Positions 6,611 through 12,021 of a DNA stretch of 12,021 bases are shown here, in pieces. Position numbers and translations under genes: made by a program. The notes under the pieces are model-generated. The model searched no databases. It had not been told where the DNA came from and worked only from the letters and a program-made list of their open reading frames with translations. The stretch comes from Clostridiaceae bacterium (GTDB lineage: Bacteria > Bacillota > Clostridia > Oscillospirales > Acutalibacteraceae), in assembly GCA_904502215.1 (NCBI GenBank), contig CAJGDQ010000019.1, positions 1 to 12,021 on the forward strand. The letters are read 5' to 3'. The stretch's first letter is position 1; the number at the start of each line of letters is the position of its first letter.

Positions 6611-6615
6611 TAATT

Positions 6616-7050
6616 TTATAAAAATCCTCTAATATCTATTGCTAATTTTTCTTCAAGATTTATAAGACGTTTGGTTATATCCTTCGAAACCTCATCTGCC
6701 GCTTCATACTGATTAAGGTATTTATTAAGAGATTTAACTCCCATATTGCAACCATCGGTAATAAGGTCGGCAATAGTGGCATCCGATTCCTTCATAGTTA
6801 GCATAACATTGGTTTTAACCCAACTCATACCCTTTGCAATAGGATTAGGGTCTTTGCCATCGTCCGAATACTTATCAAGAAGTCCCTTTATCTCAATTGC
6901 AAGTTTTGAATGTTCATCACGGCAATCGGATAAAAGCTTCTTCAATTTATCGGAATGAGTATATTCCAAAACCTCTTCTATTGAAGAAACTCCCATTTTA
7001 ATTCCTGCATCACATTCACGAAGTAGTTTTATGGTATCTTGTTCTATCAT
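6616..7050 (-). CDS. Small ferritin-like helical-bundle protein of unknown function
   Basis: A 144-residue protein without signal peptide or membrane segments, predicted to be almost all alpha helix. I take it as a four-helix, ferritin-like protein of the uncharacterised type common in Clostridia, on overall look rather than a diagnostic motif. The two halves resemble each other: ECDAGIKMGVSSIEEVLE (12-29) with DGCNMGVKSLNKYLN (99-113), and KLAIEIKGLL (49-58) with KLAIDIRGFL (135-144). Acidic residues and one His (Glu25, Glu26, Glu46, His47, Glu133, Glu134) could bind metal, but a diiron site is not proven. ATG 7050 follows GGAAAGGAAG, a fair ribosome binding site. A TATACT (complement of 7079-7084) could be its -10 box, but I see no good -35. 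The stop lies directly before a strong terminator. Confidence 0.7.
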   Translation of the reverse strand: MIEQDTIKLLRECDAGIKMGVSSIEEVLEYTHSDKLKKLLSDCRDEHSKLAIEIKGLLDKYSDDGKDPNPIAKGMSWVKTNVMLTMKESDATIADLITDGCNMGVKSLNKYLNQYEAADEVSKDITKRLINLEEKLAIDIRGFL

Positions 7051-7103
7051 AGCGAACTTCCTTTCCCTTTTTAAAACAAGTATACCCGAAATTTTTCGAA
7101 TTA

Positions 7104-7324
7104 TTAGACGATAGACCGTTTTTGCCGATTCAATATCATTTTCGATATTAAGCTCAGGCTTTCTTCCCTATTTGTTTTATAACCTTTACTAAACCTCTCA
7201 AAAATAATCTTATCGCAAGCGCAACCGACCTCACCATATTGAATCCTCTTTTCTTCTTTACTAAGATTTTCACCTATTGGCACAACATCGTTACAATATC
7301 GGTATCAATAATTATTTTTTCCAT
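7104..7324 (-). pseudogene. Possible small gene broken by a frameshift downstream of uxaC
   Basis: One nucleotide after the uxaC stop an ATG (7322-7324) opens a 16-codon frame, MEKIIIDTDIVTMLCQ, ending at TAG 7274-7276. In the frame shifted by one, a protein-like stretch is open from 7304 to a double stop at 7101-7106. It includes DVVPIGENLSKEEKRIQYGE and, further on, GCACDKIIFERFSKGYKT. The two frames overlap at 7284-7304, where one base change would join them into about 73 residues. Alternatively the second frame starts at GTG 7283 (59 residues), but it has no ribosome binding site. I do not recognise the family. This is inference from amino-acid composition and frame layout, and the region could be non-coding. 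Confidence 0.35.
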
Positions 7325-7325
7325 C

Positions 7326-8546
7326 TTAATATCCGAAATAATTTTTAGCGTTATAATAGCAGATATCCTGAGCTATCTTTTTAAGCATTTCCATATCCTT
7401 CGGATATTCGCCTTCTTCAACCCACTTTCCTAATAGGTTACAAAGAATTCTTCTAAAATATTCGTGTCTTGTATATGAAACAAAGCTTCGGCTATCGGTT
7501 AACATTCCAACAAAGCGAGAAAGCATTCCAAGATTTGCAAGGGCTTTCATTTGACCCTCCATACCATCTCTCTGGTCATTAAACCACCAACCCGAGCCAA
7601 ACTGAATTTTACCCTTTATTCCGCCGCCCTGGAAGTTGCCAAGCATTGTTCCCAAAACATAGTTATCCTTCGGATTAAGGGTATAAAGAATGGTTTTCGG
7701 AAGCATATTCTTCTTATCAAGGCTATCAAGGATTTTCGATAATCCCTCAGCAATTTGGAAATCGTTAATTGAATCAAAGCCTGTATCAGCGCCCAATTTT
7801 TCAAACATACGGCTATTATTGTTGCGAAGAGCGCCGATATGAAGTTGCCATACCCAACCGCGCTTTGCATATTCCTCGCCTAAGAATACGAGCTTTTCGA
7901 TAATATCATCATCCATCTTATCAACCGCATGGTCGGAAAGACGGCAACCGTTTTCGTGGAAATAATCCATACATTCGGTTATATCATCGCCTAAATTATC
8001 AAGGTCGGGGCGGAAGGCAGGAATAACCTTAACGTCAAGGTCCTTAAGCTGCTTGTGATATTCAAGGGTATCGTGAGGAGCATCGGTTGTGCAAATAACC
8101 TCAACATTGGACTTTTTAATAAGACCCAAAACCCTATATTCATCAGTTTCAAGCATTGAATTAACCTTATCCCAAATATCCTTAGCGGTTTTTGGAGAAA
8201 GTTCTTCCTCAATGCCGAAATATCTTTTAAGCTCAAGATGAGTCCAATGATAAATCGGGTTTCCGATAAGATAAGGCATAGTTTCGGCAAACTTGAGCCA
8301 TTTCTCAAAATCGTCCCTTTCCCCTGTTATATATTCCTCTTCAACGCCATTTGTTCTCATTTGACGCCATTTATAATGGTCGCCTCCCAAAAAGAGCTCA
8401 TAAGCATTTTTAAACTTATGATTTTCGGCTATCATTTTAGGGCTGATATGGCAATGATAATCTATAATCGGCAAATCCTTAACAGCCGCATAAATTTCCT
8501 TTGCGGTTTCATTTTTAAGCATAAAGTTTTCATTTATAAAACTCAT
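7326..8546 (-). CDS. uxaC: Glucuronate (uronate) isomerase, unusually short
   Basis: UxaC interconverts D-glucuronate with fructuronate and D-galacturonate with tagaturonate, the first step of hexuronate breakdown, in the cytoplasm. The 406-residue protein is of the amidohydrolase-like fold, with the metal motif HCH at 31-33. Strongly conserved blocks are GGDHYKWRQMRTNG (54-67), YHWTHLELKRYFGI (99-112), CTTDAPHDTLEYH (152-164), LHIGALRNNNSRMF (235-248), NPKDNYVLGTMLGNFQGG (291-308), KIQFGSGWWFNDQRDGME (313-330) and GMLTDSRSFVSY (347-358). Family members usually have about 460-470 residues. Here the segment between PAFRPD (176-181) and KRGWVWQLH (228-236) is reduced by roughly 60 residues. ATG 8546 follows AAGGGGAA at good spacing. 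No other hexuronate gene is adjacent. Confidence 0.94.
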   Translation of the reverse strand: MSFINENFMLKNETAKEIYAAVKDLPIIDYHCHISPKMIAENHKFKNAYELFLGGDHYKWRQMRTNGVEEEYITGERDDFEKWLKFAETMPYLIGNPIYHWTHLELKRYFGIEEELSPKTAKDIWDKVNSMLETDEYRVLGLIKKSNVEVICTTDAPHDTLEYHKQLKDLDVKVIPAFRPDLDNLGDDITECMDYFHENGCRLSDHAVDKMDDDIIEKLVFLGEEYAKRGWVWQLHIGALRNNNSRMFEKLGADTGFDSINDFQIAEGLSKILDSLDKKNMLPKTILYTLNPKDNYVLGTMLGNFQGGGIKGKIQFGSGWWFNDQRDGMEGQMKALANLGMLSRFVGMLTDSRSFVSYTRHEYFRRILCNLLGKWVEEGEYPKDMEMLKKIAQDICYYNAKNYFGY

Positions 8547-8576
8547 AAAAATTCCCCTTAAAGTTTTTACATTTTC

Positions 8577-8604
8577 AGTATATCATACTGCAAATATAAG
8601 TCAA
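8577..8604 (-). promoter_or_regulatory. Sigma-A type promoter of uxaC
   Basis: Read on the - strand, TTGACT (complement of 8599-8604) and TATACT (complement of 8577-8582) are separated by 16 nt. A TG just before the -10 box makes it extended. The predicted start is near 8570, leaving a leader of about 24 nt with the AAGGGGAA ribosome binding site. No operator for a hexuronate regulator is evident. Confidence 0.72.
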
Positions 8605-8623
8605 TAGAATAAAGTATCAAAAA

Positions 8624-9310
8624 TTAGCAATTTTTTGTCCTTTTAAATTTCGGCAACCAAAAATCCTTACCATAGATTATAATTTCACCTAAAATACAAA
8701 GAGGGATAGCGGCAAAACCATCAATAACCGAATGTTGTTTTATAAAAACGGTTGAAAGGCAAATTAAGATAACAAAAACAACGATAAAGGCCTTAAACCA
8801 AGGCGATATTCCCTTTTCCTTAACCCAAACCGAAGCAATAGCTATAGAATAGGCAACGTGAAGTGATGGACAAACATTGGTATTTGTATCAATGGTATAA
8901 AGAAATCCTACCATATCGGTAAAAATATTATCTCTTGCAAATTCTGTTGGTCTTAAGGGTTGCATATTTGGGAAAATAATATAGACCGCCATAGCAACTA
9001 TTTGGGTTATTATAATGAATTTTTGCAATCTTTTAAAACTATCAACATTATAAACCAAAAAATAGCCTAAGGATAAAACAATCAGCAAATACCAAAGCAC
9101 ATAAGGGATAACAAAAACCTCACAAAAAGGTATTAAATCATCTAGCGGGCTATGAATTACATAACAGGCTTCTCTCTTTATAAATCGTTCGGTTAGAAAA
9201 AAGAGCGCAAAATACCCAACCCATCCAAGAAGAAGCTTTAGATGGGAAAATTCAGGCGAGTTTATATTAGTAAGCTTGAACTTTCTGTAATCAACCTGAG
9301 GTTTTTTCAT
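8624..9310 (-). CDS. PAP2-superfamily membrane phosphatase/phosphotransferase
   Basis: The 228-residue integral membrane protein has about five or six hydrophobic segments (roughly 25-40, 65-88, 97-113, 150-163, 173-190, 197-213). Its phosphatase signature is recognisable: FPNMQPLRP (113-121, reduced motif 1), CPSLHVAYS (147-155, motif 2) and STVFIKQHSVIDG (186-198, motif 3). His151 and His193 are the likely catalytic residues, with Asp197 assisting. The layout is closest to inositolphosphotransferase/Aur1-like PAP2 proteins; the substrate, probably a lipid phosphate, is unknown. The frame is open to 9379, but ATG 9310 follows GAAGGGGGAA and lies downstream of the promoter, so it is preferred. 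An AT-only hairpin at the stop may act as a weak terminator; uxaC downstream has its own promoter. Confidence 0.85.
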   Translation of the reverse strand: MKKPQVDYRKFKLTNINSPEFSHLKLLLGWVGYFALFFLTERFIKREACYVIHSPLDDLIPFCEVFVIPYVLWYLLIVLSLGYFLVYNVDSFKRLQKFIIITQIVAMAVYIIFPNMQPLRPTEFARDNIFTDMVGFLYTIDTNTNVCPSLHVAYSIAIASVWVKEKGISPWFKAFIVVFVILICLSTVFIKQHSVIDGFAAIPLCILGEIIIYGKDFWLPKFKRTKNC

Positions 9311-9335
9311 ATAAATTCCCCCTTCTCTCTTGATA

Positions 9336-9364
9336 ATTATACTACCATAATTATACCTTTTCAA
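9336..9364 (-). promoter_or_regulatory. Sigma-A type promoter of the PAP2-family gene
   Basis: On the - strand, TTGAAA (complement of 9359-9364) and TATAAT (complement of 9336-9341) are 17 nt apart. A second TATAAT copy lies inside the spacer. The predicted start is near 9329, about 19 nt before the ATG, leaving room for the GAAGGGGGAA ribosome binding site. Confidence 0.72.
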
Positions 9365-9395
9365 TATTTTGATAAACAATTAAAAAAATGTTTAC

Positions 9396-9426
9396 AAAAA
9401 AAGACAAGCTTATTGCTTGCCTTTTT
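9396..9426. terminator. Intrinsic terminator at the end of the hpt-containing cluster
   Basis: On the - strand GGCAAGC (complement of 9415-9421) and GCTTGTC (complement of 9403-9409) form a 7-bp stem with one G-U pair and a 5-nt loop. Seven T residues (complement of 9396-9402) follow. It lies about 15 nt after the stop of the HAD gene and before the PAP2 promoter, so it separates the two units. A five-T run on the + strand would allow weak bidirectional use. Confidence 0.87.
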
Positions 9427-9435
9427 AACATCTAT

Positions 9436-10077
9436 TCACAATAGCTTCTCGAATATATCTATAGCCTCATCTAAAGAATTTAAAACCTTAAAGCATTCCG
9501 CCTTGGTTTCATCATCAAACGAAACTATATCAGGAATACCGATTACTTTCATGCCTGCCTTATTAGCTGCGACAATTCCTAGAGGCGAATCCTCGAAAAC
9601 AAAACATTCAGAAGGTTCAACCCCCAACCTTTTAGCCGCAAGCAAAAAAACATCAGGCTCAGGCTTCCCTCTTTCAACCTCAGCACCGCAAGCAAAAGCA
9701 GAAAAATAATTCTTTGCATTTACCTCGGATAGATGATGTTCTACCGATTTTGGCGAGGACCCTGAGGCAATCGCCATTTTAACACCCTTCTCCTTAAAAA
9801 AATCAAGTATTTCTTTTGCACCGACCATAAATCTTATAGGCGGATTATTTGAGCGGTAATAATCACTTATATCTTGTTTAAATTTCAAAACATCAATTTG
9901 CGGATATTTATCCTCAATATACTTGGTCCAACCAACTTCATTCATACCACATAAATACCTTGTGTCTTCGCCCATTCCTTTAACACCTTGAAGTCTTCCG
10001 CAGTATTCCCAAGCGGGAATGCAAATACGCTGAGTATCAAGCAAGGTGCCATCCATATCAAAAATTATACTAATCAT
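9436..10077 (-). CDS. HAD-family hydrolase (beta-phosphoglucomutase-like, subfamily IA)
   Basis: A 213-residue soluble haloacid dehalogenase-type phosphatase or phosphomutase. Motif 1 is FDMDGTLLDT with nucleophile Asp7 and acid/base Asp9. A helical cap domain (about 15-85) follows. Motif 2 is IASGSS (Ser105), motif 3 RGKPEPD (Lys138) and motif 4 FEDSPLGI (Glu162-Asp163). This matches the PGMB/phosphatase-like group; the substrate cannot be read from the sequence. ATG 10077 lies 5 nt after the hpt stop. There is no clear ribosome binding site, so translation is probably coupled to hpt. A role in nucleotide or sugar phosphate turnover is possible from the neighbour only. Last gene of its cluster, followed by a strong terminator. 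Confidence 0.9.
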   Translation of the reverse strand: MISIIFDMDGTLLDTQRICIPAWEYCGRLQGVKGMGEDTRYLCGMNEVGWTKYIEDKYPQIDVLKFKQDISDYYRSNNPPIRFMVGAKEILDFFKEKGVKMAIASGSSPKSVEHHLSEVNAKNYFSAFACGAEVERGKPEPDVFLLAAKRLGVEPSECFVFEDSPLGIVAANKAGMKVIGIPDIVSFDDETKAECFKVLNSLDEAIDIFEKLL

Positions 10078-10082
10078 TTTAC

Positions 10083-10637
10083 TTATTTTTCGCCAAATTC
10101 AGCAATATAAGGAAGATTTCTATAATATTCAGCGCAGTCAAGTCCATAACCGATAACAAAGAAGTCCGGAACGGTGAAAAGGGACCAATCAGCCTCAAAC
10201 TCAACAATTCTTCTTGAAGGCTTATCAAGCAGCGTTACAACCTTTAAAGATAAAGGATTTCTAGCCTTCAAAAGCTTAACAATATCACTTAAGGTTCTGC
10301 CTGTATCAATGATATCCTCAACAATTACAACGTGAAATTCGCTGATATCTTTATCAAGGTCCATAGTGATTTTAACAACACCTGAAGAATCTGTGCCTTC
10401 ATAATAACTCTTAGCGCACATAAAACCGATTTCGCAAGGAACTGAAATTGCACGGCATAAATCTGCCATAAAGACAAAAGCGCCCTTTAAAACACTTACC
10501 AAAAGAATCGGTCTGCCATCATAAAGCTTATCTATTTCTTTACCAACCTTTTTTATAGCCTCATCAATTTCCTCTTTGGTTATAATAACCCTTTTAATCT
10601 TATCTTCAAAAATCTCTTTTTTGCTAAGCTCGTTCAT
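10083..10637 (-). CDS. hpt: Hypoxanthine phosphoribosyltransferase
   Basis: Hpt salvages hypoxanthine (and usually guanine) by joining it to PRPP to give IMP or GMP in the cytoplasm. The 184-residue length is normal for bacterial Hpt. The PRPP-binding signature VVIVEDIIDTGRTL is at 103-116 with the acidic pair Glu107-Asp108 and Asp111. The N-terminal PPi-binding loop LVSVLKGAFVF is at 46-56, the flexible catalytic loop SYYEGTDSSG at 77-86, and the purine-pocket region LLDKPSRR plus DFFVIGYGLDCAEYYRNLPYI closes the protein. ATG 10637 follows AGGAGA. It starts 2 nt after the stop of the ECF transporter gene and ends 5 nt before the HAD gene, so the three form one transcription unit. It stands apart from its frequent partners tilS and ftsH. 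Confidence 0.97.
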   Translation of the reverse strand: MNELSKKEIFEDKIKRVIITKEEIDEAIKKVGKEIDKLYDGRPILLVSVLKGAFVFMADLCRAISVPCEIGFMCAKSYYEGTDSSGVVKITMDLDKDISEFHVVIVEDIIDTGRTLSDIVKLLKARNPLSLKVVTLLDKPSRRIVEFEADWSLFTVPDFFVIGYGLDCAEYYRNLPYIAEFGEK

Positions 10638-10639
10638 TT

Positions 10640-11167
10640 TTATTTCTCCTGTTTAATTTTTATAACAACCGCCAAGATTAGCGGAATAATTATTAACTGC
10701 AAAACAATTCCTAAAAAAGAATCAACAAATCCACCTATAAGAAAGGCTTTAAAGGTAAAACCATTTGTTCCAACACCTAACAGCAAGCTTTTAGCGATTC
10801 CCCAAACAACTCTACCCGAAAGCATTGCAACAATAAGTGAAAAATAAACTGCTCCTATTCCCTTTTTATTTAACAATCTATAAATCAAACCAATAACCAA
10901 GCCATAGGTCAAAAGTTCGAAAGCCATCCAAACAGCATTTGGATATATCGGCGGCATAGAAAAGGCAAATGACCTTAAAAACGGCAATATAAAACCAACA
11001 ACCGCACCATATTGCCAACCGCATAAAAGTCCACAAAGCATAACGGGTATATGCATCGGAAGAAGCGTATCCCCTATTTCCTTGATTTGCATTGTGAGCA
11101 TTGGTAAAACAAAACCCAAACATAAGAAAACTGCCGAAAGGGTTAGATTCTCAAGTTTAATCCTCAT
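10640..11167 (-). CDS. ECF transporter S component (substrate-binding membrane protein)
   Basis: A 175-residue, very hydrophobic protein with about six predicted membrane segments, typical of S components of energy-coupling factor transporters, which bind a vitamin or other micronutrient and use a shared EcfA/EcfA'/EcfT module encoded elsewhere. The conserved block LLPMHIPVMLCGLLCGWQYGAVVGFILPFLRS and the following MPPIYPNAVWMAFELLTYG fit this family. No EcfA or EcfT gene is in the window, which fits a group II type. ATG 11165-11167 is preferred; it overlaps the end of the upstream aldo/keto reductase gene by 11 nt and follows AAGGAA. An earlier TTG at 11188 would deepen the overlap. The substrate is unknown; the close link to hpt makes a purine base or related compound worth considering, by context only. 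Confidence 0.87.
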   Translation of the reverse strand: MRIKLENLTLSAVFLCLGFVLPMLTMQIKEIGDTLLPMHIPVMLCGLLCGWQYGAVVGFILPFLRSFAFSMPPIYPNAVWMAFELLTYGLVIGLIYRLLNKKGIGAVYFSLIVAMLSGRVVWGIAKSLLLGVGTNGFTFKAFLIGGFVDSFLGIVLQLIIIPLILAVVIKIKQEK

Positions 11168-12021
11168 TCTTTTCAAATTCCTTTGCAACCTGACTAAGCA
11201 AATCCCTTATAGGAAGATGCTGAGGGCAGGCCTCTTCGCATTTTCCACACTTTATGCACTCACTTGCCTTACCGCCGTTTTGAGTATGTATTCCATAGTA
11301 ATAATCAGCGTTACAGCTTTTAAAAACAACCTTATCGTTCATACAAGCAAATAAATCAGGAATAGGAATATTCTTTGGGCAAGAGGCTATGCAATATTTA
11401 CAAGCAGTGCAAGGAATTAAATCCTGACTGCGGAAAATTTCGCAAACCTTATCTATAGCCTTAAATTCTTTTTCTGTTAAGGGCTTGAAATCGGCCATAT
11501 AGCTAATATTATCCTTAACCATATCCATATTACCCATTCCCGAGAGGACCATAACAACCCCATCAAAGCTTGCGGCATAGCGAATGGCATAGCTTGCATT
11601 TGAGCCGCCGCCAAGTTCATCAAAAACTGCTTGCGCCTCATCAGGTAAATTAACAAGGCTTCCGCCCTTAACAGGCTCCATGACGATAATGGGTTTGTTA
11701 TGCTTTCGGCAAACCTCATAAACCTTCTTGCCTTCAATTGCGGCATCATCATAATCCAAATAGTTAAACTGAATTTGAACAATCTCAATCTCGGGATGCT
11801 CTGATAAAATTCTCTCCAAAACCTCAGCTTTATCATGGAAAGAAAGACCTAAATGCTTGATTTTTCCTTCCTTCAAAAACTCATAAGCAGTTTCATATGC
11901 TCGGCATTTTTTATATTTTTCATAAAGCTTTGCATCCTGAGCATGCATAAGATAGATATCAAAATAATCCACACCGCATTCCTTAAGCTGATTTTCAAAG
12001 AAAGGTCTTATATCCTCTTGC
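11157..12021 (-). CDS. Aldo/keto reductase with C-terminal ferredoxin-type 4Fe-4S motifs (5' end outside the window)
   Basis: The reading frame is open from the right window edge to TAA 11157-11159, giving about 287 visible residues; the start lies beyond 12021. An internal GTG at 11970-11972 (VDYFDIYLMHAQD) is not the start, since the protein-like frame continues upstream (EDIRPFFENQLKECG). The visible part holds the later half of the NADP-dependent TIM barrel, including the LMHA histidine of the catalytic tetrad and the blocks HLGLSFHDK and QIQFNYLDYDD. Two cysteine motifs follow, CTACKYCIASCP and CIKCGKCEEACPQHLPI, each of the CxxCxxCxxxCP type, so this is an oxidoreductase of the iron-sulfur AKR group common in anaerobes. 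The substrate is unknown. It is translationally coupled to the ECF gene by overlap. Confidence 0.93.
   Translation of the reverse strand, partial: QEDIRPFFENQLKECGVDYFDIYLMHAQDAKLYEKYKKCRAYETAYEFLKEGKIKHLGLSFHDKAEVLERILSEHPEIEIVQIQFNYLDYDDAAIEGKKVYEVCRKHNKPIIVMEPVKGGSLVNLPDEAQAVFDELGGGSNASYAIRYAASFDGVVMVLSGMGNMDMVKDNISYMADFKPLTEKEFKAIDKVCEIFRSQDLIPCTACKYCIASCPKNIPIPDLFACMNDKVVFKSCNADYYYGIHTQNGGKASECIKCGKCEEACPQHLPIRDLLSQVAKEFEKNED

Noticed and set aside
6398..6613. 71-residue open frame on the + strand after dnaJ
   Set aside because: It runs straight through the hairpin array and into the terminator; its sequence is set by the palindromes (repeats of the joint read as FDM/LDM). It has no ribosome binding site.
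7239..7433. + strand frame of 64 residues at the uxaC 3' end
   Set aside because: Antisense to the end of uxaC and to the small frame downstream; Phe/Ile-rich shadow without start signals.
11168..11188. Upstream TTG start of the ECF S component
   Set aside because: It would lengthen the overlap with the aldo/keto reductase gene and adds a charged extension; ATG 11165-11167 fits the family start.

Overview
The window looks like chromosomal DNA from a low- to mid-GC Gram-positive anaerobe of the Clostridia, probably a gut Oscillospiraceae/Ruminococcaceae-type bacterium. The reasons are the Firmicute gene order hrcA-grpE-dnaK-dnaJ under a CIRCE operator, a DnaK without the roughly 23-residue ATPase-domain insertion of Gram-negative DnaKs, strong AGGAGG-type ribosome binding sites with GTG and TTG starts, an ECF transporter S component, and an aldo/keto reductase with ferredoxin-type cysteine motifs. 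The taxonomic call is inference; there is no rRNA here.

Left part (1-1500): the tail of an unidentified gene, then a short DtxR-family metal-dependent repressor with a good sigma-A promoter. It converges on manA (mannose-6-phosphate isomerase) across a shared bidirectional terminator. Centre-left (1600-6340): the heat-shock operon hrcA-grpE-dnaK-dnaJ on the + strand. A perfect CIRCE element sits at the expected start of transcription. A 75-bp imperfect palindrome is wedged between dnaK and dnaJ.

Between dnaJ and the convergent next gene (6356-6560) lies the most unusual object in the window. It has four copies of a 7-nt joint (TCGATAT) followed by four inverted copies (ATATCGA, one with a mismatch), and each gap between joints is filled exactly by a different short hairpin. 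If the joints pair across the array, it folds as a ladder of fully paired four-way junctions. I cannot match it to a named element.

Right part (6616-12021), all on the - strand: a small helical ferritin-like protein with an internal repeat, a possible frameshifted small ORF, an unusually compact UxaC (glucuronate isomerase), and a PAP2-family membrane protein. A cluster then follows, transcribed leftward: aldo/keto reductase (cut by the window edge), ECF S component, hpt and a HAD phosphatase. These genes overlap or lie within 2-5 nt of each other and end at a clear terminator. Metabolically the window combines sugar and uronate use (manA, uxaC), purine salvage (hpt), stress chaperones and metal regulation. 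It shows no phage, transposase, CRISPR or stable RNA gene.
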